Shown here in pieces: positions 16,180-23,399 of a DNA stretch of 24,957 bases; position 1 is the stretch's first letter, and every line of letters begins with the position of its first letter. The notes below the pieces were generated by a model. It searched no databases. It had not been told where the DNA came from and worked only from the letters and a program-made list of their open reading frames with translations. A program made the translations under genes and the position numbers. Origin of the DNA: Clostridia bacterium (GTDB lineage: Bacteria; Bacillota_A; Clostridia; Christensenellales; Aristaeellaceae); NCBI GenBank assembly GCA_017517815.1, contig JAFWYA010000008.1, positions 1 to 24,957 of the forward strand, written 5' to 3'.

Positions 16180-16667
16180 TCCTCTTCTTCCTCCTCATCG
16201 TCCTCGTAATCATCATCGTCAAAGATCTCGCGATCCATCTTGTCGACATAGATCACGCCGTCCAGATGGTCGATCTCATGGCAGAAGGCACGGGCGAGGA
16301 AGCCTTCAGCAGTGGCTTCGTATTCGTCGCCGTTGCGATCCTGATAGCGCACGGTGACTTCATTGGGGCGGGTGACGATGGCGCGGCGGCCGGGCACGCT
16401 GAGGCAGCCTTCGGGGCCGGTCTGTTCGCCGCTGAAAGAGATGATCTCGGGGTTGACCATTTCGATCAGTCCGTCGCCGATATCCACCACCACAACGCGG
16501 CGCAGAATACCTACCTGAGGCGCGGCAAGGCCAACGCCTTCAGCCTTGTACATGGTATCCGCCATGTCCTTGAGCAGAATGCGCAGGCGCAGGTCAAATT
16601 TGTCCACAGGCTTTGAAATCTTGCGCAGTTTTTCTTCACCGAGTTCCACGATTTTGCGAATGGCCAT
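16176..16667 (-). CDS. def: Peptide deformylase with acidic C-terminal tail
   Basis: A metalloenzyme that removes the N-formyl group from nascent proteins at the ribosome exit. All three signature motifs are intact: GVGLAAPQ (44-51), EGCLS with ligand Cys88, and HEIDH with ligands His130 and His134 and catalytic Glu131. The 163 residues fit the short Clostridia/type I form. The last 18 residues (146-163) contain 14 Asp/Glu and end in six glutamates. Such a tail is unusual and is not needed for the fold. AAGGAG lies 10 bases before the ATG. The gene is 19 bases downstream of priA and overlaps fmt by 4 bases. Confidence 0.98.
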   Translation of the reverse strand: MAIRKIVELGEEKLRKISKPVDKFDLRLRILLKDMADTMYKAEGVGLAAPQVGILRRVVVVDIGDGLIEMVNPEIISFSGEQTGPEGCLSVPGRRAIVTRPNEVTVRYQDRNGDEYEATAEGFLARAFCHEIDHLDGVIYVDKMDREIFDDDDYEDDEEEEEE

Positions 16668-16686
16668 CGTTTTTTCTCTCCTTGTA

Positions 16687-18936
16687 TCACATCATGGTAG
16701 CGGGGTTGATTTCGCAGTAGATGCGTAAATTGTCATTGGTCAGCGAGGTCAGTTCCGACAGAAGCGCCAAAAGCGGCGCGGCGTCGGGATGATCAAAAAT
16801 TTTGAGCAGCACATGGTAGCGGAACTGGCCGCGTATGCGCTTGACGGGCGCTTCATCCGCACGCACCATCAGCGTGCGCTTCTTCTGCGGCGGATGGCTG
16901 AGAAGATAGGTTTGTACCGTGTTATACAGCTGTTCAGCCATGGCCTTTGCATCAGCCTCGCGCTCACTTTCCACAAGCAGCCTTGCCAGCAGTGTAAACG
17001 GTGGATACAGGCCCGCGCGACGGCGGCTGAATTCCATTTCGAAGAAGGCGCGGTAGTCCTGTGCGGCGGCGGCCTCGATGCAGGGGTTGTCGGGTTTGTA
17101 GGTCTGCACGATCACCTCGCCCGGCTGCTGGGCGCGTCCGGCGCGGCCAGCCACCTGCGTGATGAGCTGAAATGTGCGCTCCGGGGCGCGGTAGTCGGGC
17201 AGATTGAGGGTCATGTCGGCAGCCACAACGCCTACAAGGGTCACTTTGGGAAAGTCCAAACCTTTGGCGATCATCTGCGTGCCGATAAGTACCTGCGCTT
17301 CGCCCCGGCCGAATTTGCCAAGCAGTTTGGCATGAGCGTCGCGTTCGCGCGTGGTGTCGATATCCATGCGCACGGTCTGGATCTGAGGAAACAGCTTGTG
17401 CATTTCCTCCTCCACGCGCTGGGTACCGCTGCCGAAATAGCGAATGTACCTGCTGCCGCATTCAGGGCAGACCTCCGGCGGATCCTGCACAGCGCCGCAC
17501 ATGTGGCAGCGCAGCTGCTGAGGGCCTTCTTCACCATGCTCGCGGTGCAACGTCATGCTCAGGTCACACTGGGGACACTTGACCACATAGCCGCACTTTC
17601 GGCAGGAAACAAAGGTGTTGTAGCCGCGCCGGTTGAGGAACAGCATGGCCTGCTGACCATTCTGAAAGCAGTCGTGCAGCTTCTGGATGAGCAGGCGGCT
17701 GAAAATGGAACGGTTGCCGCTATCCAGCTCGCGCCGCATGTCCACGATGGTCACTTCGGGAAGAGGCCGGTCGTTGACGCGGCGGGGCATTTCCACCAGC
17801 GTATAGTCGCCGCGGCGCGCCATGGCAAAGGACAGGATGCTGGGGGTTGCAGAACTCAAAAGCACAGTCGCGCCTTCGCGCCTGGCGCGGCTCATGGCGA
17901 TGCGGCGCGCATCATAACGGGGGTGCTTGTCGCTCAGATAGGTCTGCTCGTGCTCCTCGTCAATCACGATGAGACCCAGCTTTTCCACCGGGGCAAAGAT
18001 GGCGCTTCTTGCACCAACCACCACACGGGCCTGTCCGAGGCGGATGCGCCGCCATTCGTCGTAGCGCTGACCGTCGGTCAGGCGGCTGTGCAAAACAGCC
18101 GTTTCCGGGCCGAAGCGGGAAACAAACCAGCGCACCATCTGCGGTGTGAGGGCGATTTCCGGCACAAGGATGATCGCGCCCTTGCCCATGGCCAGAGTTT
18201 TTTGCACCATGGAAAGATAAACCTCGGTCTTGCCGCTGCCGGTCACACCGTGCAGAAGGAAGGCTCCCTTTCCCTGCGCAAGCGCAGGAAGCATGGTGCC
18301 AAGCGCATCCTGCTGGTCGGCTGTCAGCGGCGGCGCGACGGTGCGGGCGATATCGTCCGTGCCGTCCGGCGAACGGAACACTTCGCGCTCGACCAGCGTA
18401 ATCAAACCGCTTTTTTCAAGCGCCTTGAGCGGCTCGCGGGGCTCGTTGACCAGCGCGGCCAGATCTGTCACCGGCTTTGCACGGCCATCCGCCAGCAGCC
18501 GCAAAAGCGTGGCGCGCTTGGGTGCACGGCGCTGCTTTTCAGCTTCAGCTGCAGCATCCACACCTGATACAAGCTGAGCATACAGCGCTTTTTTCTGCTG
18601 GATGCGGCCTGTACGCATGGCGGCGGGAAGCATCAGCCGAAGGGTTTCAGAAAGGGGACAATGGGACTCCAACGCCATTTCCTCCGCTAGCTCCAGCAGC
18701 GGCGGCAGAAGCGCCGGATAATCATCCAGCACCTTTACGACGGGCTTGAGCTTTTCAATGGGGAAATCCAGATCTTCCTCATCGGAAAGGCCCACCACAA
18801 AGCCGTCTACGCGGCGCGGCCCCAGCGGCACCAGTACACGCGAACCTACGGTAAGGCTCATGCTGTCCGGCACCAGATAGGAGAAGGGACGGGCGACGTT
18901 GGTATGTACCACGTCCACAATGACCTGCGCGATCAT
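16687..18936 (-). CDS. priA: Primosomal protein N' (replication restart helicase PriA)
   Basis: A 3'-5' superfamily 2 DNA helicase that recognises abandoned forks and reloads the replisome. It has 749 residues, normal for the family. The N-terminal 3' DNA-binding domain (about 1-105) is followed by a winged-helix region. The helicase core has Walker A GVTGSGKTEVY (about 230-240), DEEH (326-329) and SSATPS. Eight zinc-binding cysteines lie at 445, 448, 454, 457, 477, 480, 490 and 493. Motifs V and VI include IGTQMIAKGLDFP and QVAGRAGRA. The ATG at 18936 is preferred because AAGGAGG lies 6 bases upstream; the ATG two codons earlier would touch the ribosome binding site. It starts 27 bases after dacF. 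Confidence 0.97.
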   Translation of the reverse strand: MIAQVIVDVVHTNVARPFSYLVPDSMSLTVGSRVLVPLGPRRVDGFVVGLSDEEDLDFPIEKLKPVVKVLDDYPALLPPLLELAEEMALESHCPLSETLRLMLPAAMRTGRIQQKKALYAQLVSGVDAAAEAEKQRRAPKRATLLRLLADGRAKPVTDLAALVNEPREPLKALEKSGLITLVEREVFRSPDGTDDIARTVAPPLTADQQDALGTMLPALAQGKGAFLLHGVTGSGKTEVYLSMVQKTLAMGKGAIILVPEIALTPQMVRWFVSRFGPETAVLHSRLTDGQRYDEWRRIRLGQARVVVGARSAIFAPVEKLGLIVIDEEHEQTYLSDKHPRYDARRIAMSRARREGATVLLSSATPSILSFAMARRGDYTLVEMPRRVNDRPLPEVTIVDMRRELDSGNRSIFSRLLIQKLHDCFQNGQQAMLFLNRRGYNTFVSCRKCGYVVKCPQCDLSMTLHREHGEEGPQQLRCHMCGAVQDPPEVCPECGSRYIRYFGSGTQRVEEEMHKLFPQIQTVRMDIDTTRERDAHAKLLGKFGRGEAQVLIGTQMIAKGLDFPKVTLVGVVAADMTLNLPDYRAPERTFQLITQVAGRAGRAQQPGEVIVQTYKPDNPCIEAAAAQDYRAFFEMEFSRRRAGLYPPFTLLARLLVESEREADAKAMAEQLYNTVQTYLLSHPPQKKRTLMVRADEAPVKRIRGQFRYHVLLKIFDHPDAAPLLALLSELTSLTNDNLRIYCEINPATMM

Positions 18937-18963
18937 GTCCATCCTCCTTCATACGTAACAAAA

Positions 18964-20442
18964 TCAGCGGTAGAAACGGTTGCGCACCTTGGGCACATGG
19001 CCGGTTCTGTCATGGCCGTCCCTGTGGAACAGACGCCTGAGCAGCTTGATGCCCAGCACCACGCCGCTGACCGGCAGCAGAAGCATCAGCACAAATTCCG
19101 CAGACAGCGGCGGGAAGGGATTGGGATCGCCGTAGACCAGCGCCTCGATCTCCTCCAGCGTAAGCGGTGCGTTGGCACGCCGCGCGATGCTGCGTGTGGC
19201 GACCAGATCATAGGTGACAGCGCTGCCGCCATCGGTGGGGTAGTACGTCATACTGCCCATCACTTCGCCCTCGGAAATGGGGGCGATGAAATCGCGTGAG
19301 TATTCGATAAGCACCGTCTGGCGCAGGTTGCGCGCCATGGACTCCATATCCGACTTGGTGGCAACGATGTACACGGAACGGGAACCGGTACGGGCCTGTA
19401 CGCCCAGTTCCAGCCTGCCGTAGCCGGGGTCGTCCAGCGAGAAGCCGGAGGTTTCCACGGTGATGGGGTTTTCCAGATACAGTTCCTGCGGCGTCATGCT
19501 GACAAACTGCGAGAAGCCGTATTCCATCAGCTTTTTGGTGTCGGTCCAGCGGCCGTTTTCGCTGGTGTAGAAGACCACGGAGATCAGTTCGATGCCGTCG
19601 CGCTCGGCAGAACCCACAAAGCAGTAACCCGCGCGGGCGTGATAACCCGTTTTGATACCGGTGGCGTAGGGGTAGTAGTACTCGTTTTCCTCCAGACTGG
19701 GGTTGAAAAACCGGCGCGATGAGTGCGTAAGCACGCGGGACCGGTGCAGGTTGCTCTTGGGCAGCGAATAGGTATAGGTTTTGGCAATGTTGCGGAAGGT
19801 TTCGTTCTCCATGGCAGCGCGGGCCAGCGTGGCCATGTCGCGTACGGTGGAGTAATGATTGTCGTCATGCAGACCGTTGGGGTTCATGAAATGCGTGTTG
19901 GTACAGCCGTACATGGCGGCGGCTTCGTTCATCACGTCCACAAAGGCGGGAATGGAGCCGGATACCGCTTCGGCGATGAGGTTGGCGCCTTCGTTCGCGC
20001 TTCGCACAAACGTGCCGTAGAGCAGGTCCTCAAATTTGATGCTTTCGCCGATTTCCAGGTCCATGACCGCGTCGCCGTCTTCAATGCCCGTCATGGCGGA
20101 TTCGGTCAGGTACAGGGTCTGATCCATGTCGCCCATCATGATGCCCAGCAGGATGGTCATGATTTTCGTCGTAGATGCGGGATACATGACTGCATCAGCG
20201 TCTTTTTCGAAAATGACCTCGCCGGTGGACGCTTCGATCAGAATGGCGGACTTGGCATACAGCTGGTTTTCGTCCAGGTTTTCAGGATGCTCGGGATCGT
20301 AGGGCTCGGCGTCGCTGGGAAGTTTGGGCGCGATGTACACAGCCTCTTCCGCCAGCACACAGGGAATGAACGGCGTGCTCATCACCAGCATGCACATCAG
20401 CAGACAAACAACCCTTAAAAGCCACTTGCGGACATTGAACAC
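18964..20442 (-). CDS. dacF: D-alanyl-D-alanine carboxypeptidase (DacF-like, peptidase S11)
   Basis: A penicillin-binding protein that trims the terminal D-Ala from peptidoglycan stem peptides outside the membrane. It has 492 residues from a GTG start. A signal peptide (residues 1-31) ends CVLA before EEAVY. The active-site motifs are SxxK (Ser90-Lys93, in PASTTK), SxN (Ser148-Asn150) and KTG (264-266). A PBP5-type C-terminal beta domain spans about 330-420. A real transmembrane helix near 451-472 (LSAEFVLMLLLPVSGVVLGI) and a basic tail follow, instead of the usual amphipathic helix. The GTG is chosen because GGGAGGG lies just upstream. It is the first gene after the promoter at 20512-20540 and is probably the head of the long minus-strand operon. 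Confidence 0.95.
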   Translation of the reverse strand: MFNVRKWLLRVVCLLMCMLVMSTPFIPCVLAEEAVYIAPKLPSDAEPYDPEHPENLDENQLYAKSAILIEASTGEVIFEKDADAVMYPASTTKIMTILLGIMMGDMDQTLYLTESAMTGIEDGDAVMDLEIGESIKFEDLLYGTFVRSANEGANLIAEAVSGSIPAFVDVMNEAAAMYGCTNTHFMNPNGLHDDNHYSTVRDMATLARAAMENETFRNIAKTYTYSLPKSNLHRSRVLTHSSRRFFNPSLEENEYYYPYATGIKTGYHARAGYCFVGSAERDGIELISVVFYTSENGRWTDTKKLMEYGFSQFVSMTPQELYLENPITVETSGFSLDDPGYGRLELGVQARTGSRSVYIVATKSDMESMARNLRQTVLIEYSRDFIAPISEGEVMGSMTYYPTDGGSAVTYDLVATRSIARRANAPLTLEEIEALVYGDPNPFPPLSAEFVLMLLLPVSGVVLGIKLLRRLFHRDGHDRTGHVPKVRNRFYR

Positions 20443-20511
20443 GGCATTCCCTCCCTTCCATCAATGGCAGCCAAATGTCAAAATAGACATAAAGCCACAT
20501 CATAACAGCTT

Positions 20512-20540
20512 ATTATACCACCAAACACCTGAAATGTACA
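20512..20540 (-). promoter_or_regulatory. Extended -10 promoter of dacF and the downstream operon
   Basis: On the minus strand, TGG plus a perfect TATAAT (20512-20520) gives an extended -10. The -35 at 17-base spacing is the weaker TGTACA (20535-20540). The predicted start near 20505 leaves a leader of about 63 nt to the GTG of dacF. Confidence 0.7.
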
Positions 20541-20631
20541 AGCGTGTGAAATGGTTTTACAGTTTGTTCGTTTCTCATGGAATTCTCATCTGACTTTCAC
20601 CGGTTTTCTCTTTTTTGTTGTGAAAAAGTCT

Positions 20632-20640
20632 GGTAAGATA
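20632..20640 (+). promoter_or_regulatory. Probable extended -10 promoter of the small membrane protein gene
   Basis: TGG followed by TAAGAT (20632-20640) forms an extended -10, with only a T-run where a -35 would be. It lies 46 bases before the ATG. It is divergent from the dacF promoter, and the two -10 boxes are about 120 bases apart. Confidence 0.5.
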
Positions 20641-20685
20641 GCATCATCAGATCACGGCACACGTGGTCGCAAGGAGGAAACGACG

Positions 20686-21018
20686 ATGCACGATGGACTT
20701 GGCCCCGAAGGCAGCTACTACGAAGCAAAGGCACGCGAGGAGGAACGTGCGCGCAGGCGCAAGATGGACGCAGCCTACCCGACGCTGATCACGGTTTTGT
20801 ATCTGGTGCTTGGCTTCGGCTTTGGCCTGTGGCATCCGGGCTGGCTGATTTTTCTGACCATTCCGCTGCACTACATGCATTTTGATTCCCGCTGGGATCA
20901 GCTGACCAATCCTGTGATGGTAACGCTGATCTATCTGGCGATGGGCTGTTTTTTTAACCTGTGGCATCCGGGCTGGCTGATCTTTCTGATCGTGCCGCTG
21001 GCCAGAAAACTCAGGTAA
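20686..21018 (+). CDS. Small membrane protein with duplicated LWHPGWLIFL segment
   Basis: I do not recognise a named family. The product has 110 residues. A charged N-terminus (about 1-35, rich in Glu, Arg and Lys) is followed by two copies of a hydrophobic unit. The first runs YPTLITVLYLVLGFGFG then LWHPGWLIFLTIPL (48-61). The second runs NPVMVTLIYLAMGCFFN then LWHPGWLIFLIVPL (92-105). The units are 44 residues apart and share a 10-residue identical core. Each unit could form a hydrophobic hairpin, or one long helix broken at HPG, so two to four membrane passes are possible. The ATG at 20686 has AAGGAGG 8 bases upstream. The gene has its own promoter and terminator. Similar WHPGW membrane segments occur in uncharacterised Firmicutes proteins, from memory only. 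Confidence 0.8.
   Translation: MHDGLGPEGSYYEAKAREEERARRRKMDAAYPTLITVLYLVLGFGFGLWHPGWLIFLTIPLHYMHFDSRWDQLTNPVMVTLIYLAMGCFFNLWHPGWLIFLIVPLARKLR
20827..21000 (+). repeat. Internal duplication in the small membrane protein gene
   Basis: Two 42-bp copies, at 20827-20868 and 20959-21000, each encode LWHPGWLIFL plus four residues. They lie exactly 132 bp apart and are nearly identical at the DNA level over the shared core, which suggests a fairly recent or strongly constrained duplication. Confidence 0.85.
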
Positions 21019-21023
21019 GTTTC

Positions 21024-21052
21024 AAACAGACGGTTAGTGCCGTCTGTTTTTT
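21024..21052 (+). terminator. Intrinsic terminator of the small membrane protein gene
   Basis: A 10-bp stem, AAACAGACGG (21024-21033) and CCGTCTGTTT (21040-21049), has a 6-base loop and continues into TTT. It lies 6 bases past the stop codon. Confidence 0.88.
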
Positions 21053-21058
21053 CATGCC

Positions 21059-21088
21059 TTGAAAGCGATAAATGAGGCATGCTATAAT
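21059..21088 (+). promoter_or_regulatory. SigA-type promoter of tcdA
   Basis: TTGAAA (21059-21064), an 18-base spacer, then a perfect TATAAT (21083-21088). TG at the extended -10 position (TGCTATAAT) strengthens the call. It begins just past the preceding terminator. Confidence 0.85.
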
Positions 21089-21121
21089 CAGACATACAGG
21101 TTTGAAGCAGGAGGAAACACG

Positions 21122-21847
21122 ATGATCATCACCCGTGAACAGCGCCTCAACCGCACGGCGCTGCTGCTTTCGGAAGAGCAAATGGAACGGCTGAAGAATG
21201 CTCATGTGATGCTTTTAGGCCTTGGAGGCGTCGGCAGCTACGCGGCCGAGGCGCTGGCGCGCGGCGGCGTTGGGGAGATGACCATCGTGGATAACGACGA
21301 TGTGTCGGTTTCCAATCTCAACCGGCAGCTGCCGGCGCTTGCCAGTACGGTCGGTCAGCTCAAGACGGACGTGGTGGAAAAGCGCCTCAGGGACATTGCG
21401 CCGGATATGAAGCTGCATGTGGTCAACGCCTTTTATCTGCCGGAAACGCCGGTGCCGGTACCTGACAACTGTACCGTTGTGGTGGATGCTATCGACACCA
21501 CGTCGGCCAAGCTGCATCTGGCACAGGTATGTCAGCAGCGCAATGTTCCCCTCATCAGCTGTATGGGCATGGGAAACCGGCTGGACCCCACGCAGATACG
21601 TATCGGGGATATTTATGAAACCACCGGCTGTCCGCTGTGCCGGGTGATGCGGCACGAACTGCGCAAGCGCGGCATCTCGTCTCTGCGCTGCGTGTATTCG
21701 CTGGAACCTGCCATTCAGCCGCATCACGGCCCGGATGCCGAGACAAAAGGAGTAGGGCGTCCTGCTCCAGGATCGGTGAGTTTCGTGCCTTCTGTCGCCG
21801 GACTTTACCTGGCTTACGAAACGATGCGAATGATCGCAATATTGTGA
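21122..21847 (+). CDS. tcdA: tRNA threonylcarbamoyladenosine dehydratase (TcdA/CsdL)
   Basis: An E1-like enzyme that uses ATP to cyclise t6A37 of ANN-decoding tRNAs to ct6A. The 241 residues show the ThiF fold: the nucleotide loop GLGGVGS (33-39), the strand and acidic pair TIVDNDDV, NLNRQ (arginine finger region), and VVDAIDTTSAK. Next comes SCMGMGNRLDPTQI, the group-specific segment that separates TcdA from ThiF and MoeB. A CPLC pair (170-173) with RVMRHELRKRGI follows, then a tail with GSVSFVPSVAGLYLA typical of the group. The ATG at 21122 has AGGAGG 7 bases upstream; an ATG at 21059 lies in the -35 box and is ruled out. The gene is transcribed from its own promoter, and no clear terminator follows. 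Confidence 0.95.
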   Translation: MIITREQRLNRTALLLSEEQMERLKNAHVMLLGLGGVGSYAAEALARGGVGEMTIVDNDDVSVSNLNRQLPALASTVGQLKTDVVEKRLRDIAPDMKLHVVNAFYLPETPVPVPDNCTVVVDAIDTTSAKLHLAQVCQQRNVPLISCMGMGNRLDPTQIRIGDIYETTGCPLCRVMRHELRKRGISSLRCVYSLEPAIQPHHGPDAETKGVGRPAPGSVSFVPSVAGLYLAYETMRMIAIL

Positions 21848-21887
21848 AAGTTTTGCCGAAACAGGGATAGCCTTTTAAGGTGATTCG

Positions 21888-21896
21888 TGATACAAT
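21888..21896 (+). promoter_or_regulatory. Extended -10 promoter of the glpA-like gene
   Basis: TGA followed by TACAAT (21888-21896) makes an extended -10 without a good -35. This suggests a weak or activator-dependent promoter. The predicted start is near 21903. Confidence 0.5.
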
Positions 21897-21906
21897 AAAC
21901 GTTGGA

Positions 21907-21923
21907 GGCGCTTTGAAAGCGCC
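21907..21923 (+). promoter_or_regulatory. 17-bp palindrome at the glpA-like transcript start
   Basis: GGCGCTT, a 3-base centre TGA, then AAGCGCC. It lies at about +4 to +20 from the predicted start. It could be a repressor operator or a 5'-end hairpin. It overlaps a sequence with two mismatches to the CcpA cre consensus (TTGAAAGCGCCCAAA). Its function is unproven. Confidence 0.4.
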
Positions 21924-21944
21924 CAAATGCTTGGAGGGTTCACA

Positions 21945-23399
21945 TTGAATAAGGACATCATCATCATTGGCGGCGGCGTTGTCGGCTGCGCCGTGGCGAG
22001 GCTCCTGTCCCGTTACGACGCCAGCATTGCTCTGCTCGAGGGCGGCAGCGATGTAGCGGAAGGCGCCAGCAAGGCCAACAGCGGCATCGTTCATGCCGGT
22101 TTCGACGCCAAGCCCGGTTCTCTCAAGGCCAAGTTGAATGTGGAAGGCGCAAACATGTACCGCGAGATTTGCGCTGAGGTCGACGCTCCCTACGCCCAGC
22201 CCGGCGCCATGGTGCTGGCTTTCAGCGAGGAAGAGCGCCCCACCATCGAAAAGCTCTATGAGCAGGGCATTGCCAACGGCGTGCCTCAGCTGCGCATCAT
22301 TGAGCGTGAAGAAATCATCGAGATGGAGCCCTGCGTCAATCCTGACGTTGTGTGCGCTCTGCTGGTACCCACCAGCGGTCTGACCAGCCCCTACGAGCTG
22401 ACCTGCGCCTTGACCGACCATGCGGCCGTCAACGGCGTGGAATTCATGCTGGAAACCTATGTTAACGAAATCAAGCCTGTTGAGGGCGGCTATGTGCTGG
22501 ATACCAGCAAGGGCGAAATGACTGCGCGCATCGTCATCAACTGCGCGGGCGTCAACTCCGCCAAGCTGCACAACCAGCTCAGCGACAAGAAGCTCACCAT
22601 CATCCCCCGCAAGGGCGAGTACTACCTGCTTGACCACACCAAGCCCCTGCAGTTCACCATGACCATGTTCCAGTGCCCCACCAAGATGGGCAAGGGCGTT
22701 CTGGTCAGCCCCACCTGCCATGGCAACCTGCTGCTGGGTCCCTCTGCCATCGATGTGGAAGACGGCACCGACGTGTCCACCACCGCGGAAGCGCTGGCGG
22801 CTGTCGGCAAGGCTTCCCGCCTGACCTGGCCCAAGGAGAACCTGCGCACCGTCATCACCACCTTTGCTGGCATCCGTGCTCATGAAGAGAACGGCGACTT
22901 CGTCATCGGTGCTGTGGAAGGTCAGAAGGGCGCTTACGAGACTGTTGGCGTCGAGAGCCCCGGCCTGTCCGCCGCTCCTGCTATCGCGAAGTACCTGGTT
23001 GGCATGATTGCCGAAAACGAAGGCCTGACCGAAAAGGCCGAGTGGAAGCCCGCTCCCAGGCGCGAAAAGCCCTTCTACGCCATGACGCTGGAAGAGCGCG
23101 CTGAGCTGGTGAAGCGCGATCCTTTGAACGGCGCTCTGGTCTGCCGCTGCGAGCAGGTGACCGAGGCCGAGATCCGCGCTGCCATCCGCCGTCCTGTGGG
23201 CGCACGCACCATCGACGCTGTCAAGCGCCGCACCCGCGCCGGCATGGGCCGCTGCCAGGGTGGTTTCTGCAGCCCCCGCGTGCTGGAGATCCTGGCTGAA
23301 GAACTGAATCTTGATCCTACCGAGATCACCAAGTGCGGCGGCAAGAGCAACCTGCTGGTTGGTACCATTGCCGAAGCAGTCGGAAAGGAGAATGCCTGA
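21945..23399 (+). CDS. glpA: FAD-dependent glycerol-3-phosphate dehydrogenase-type oxidoreductase with BFD [2Fe-2S] domain
   Basis: Probably oxidises glycerol 3-phosphate to dihydroxyacetone phosphate, passing electrons through FAD and an iron-sulfur centre. From the TTG start it has 484 residues. The FAD-binding GGGVVG (9-14) sits in an ideal beta-alpha-beta start (DIIIIGGGVVG). The substrate domain of the DAO superfamily follows (KANSGIVHAGF, GLTSPYELTCAL, VINCAGVNS, GIRAHEENGDFVIG). The last 90 residues form a BFD-like [2Fe-2S] domain with Cys400, Cys402, Cys437 and Cys442. TTG at 21945 is favoured because GGAGG lies 7 bases upstream; an ATG at 21927 has no ribosome binding site. Its partners downstream form the short Firmicutes version of the anaerobic GlpABC complex. 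A 2-hydroxyacid (LhgO-like) substrate is an alternative. Confidence 0.85.
   Translation: MNKDIIIIGGGVVGCAVARLLSRYDASIALLEGGSDVAEGASKANSGIVHAGFDAKPGSLKAKLNVEGANMYREICAEVDAPYAQPGAMVLAFSEEERPTIEKLYEQGIANGVPQLRIIEREEIIEMEPCVNPDVVCALLVPTSGLTSPYELTCALTDHAAVNGVEFMLETYVNEIKPVEGGYVLDTSKGEMTARIVINCAGVNSAKLHNQLSDKKLTIIPRKGEYYLLDHTKPLQFTMTMFQCPTKMGKGVLVSPTCHGNLLLGPSAIDVEDGTDVSTTAEALAAVGKASRLTWPKENLRTVITTFAGIRAHEENGDFVIGAVEGQKGAYETVGVESPGLSAAPAIAKYLVGMIAENEGLTEKAEWKPAPRREKPFYAMTLEERAELVKRDPLNGALVCRCEQVTEAEIRAAIRRPVGARTIDAVKRRTRAGMGRCQGGFCSPRVLEILAEELNLDPTEITKCGGKSNLLVGTIAEAVGKENA

Noticed and set aside
16789..18567. 592-codon plus-strand open frame antisense to priA
   Set aside because: PriA on the minus strand has all motifs. 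The antisense frame is His/Gln/Ala/Gly-rich with no domain, a by-product of GC-rich codon periodicity.
21555..22883. 442-codon minus-strand open frame crossing the tcdA-glpA junction
   Set aside because: It is antisense to two real genes and their promoter, with no family signature.
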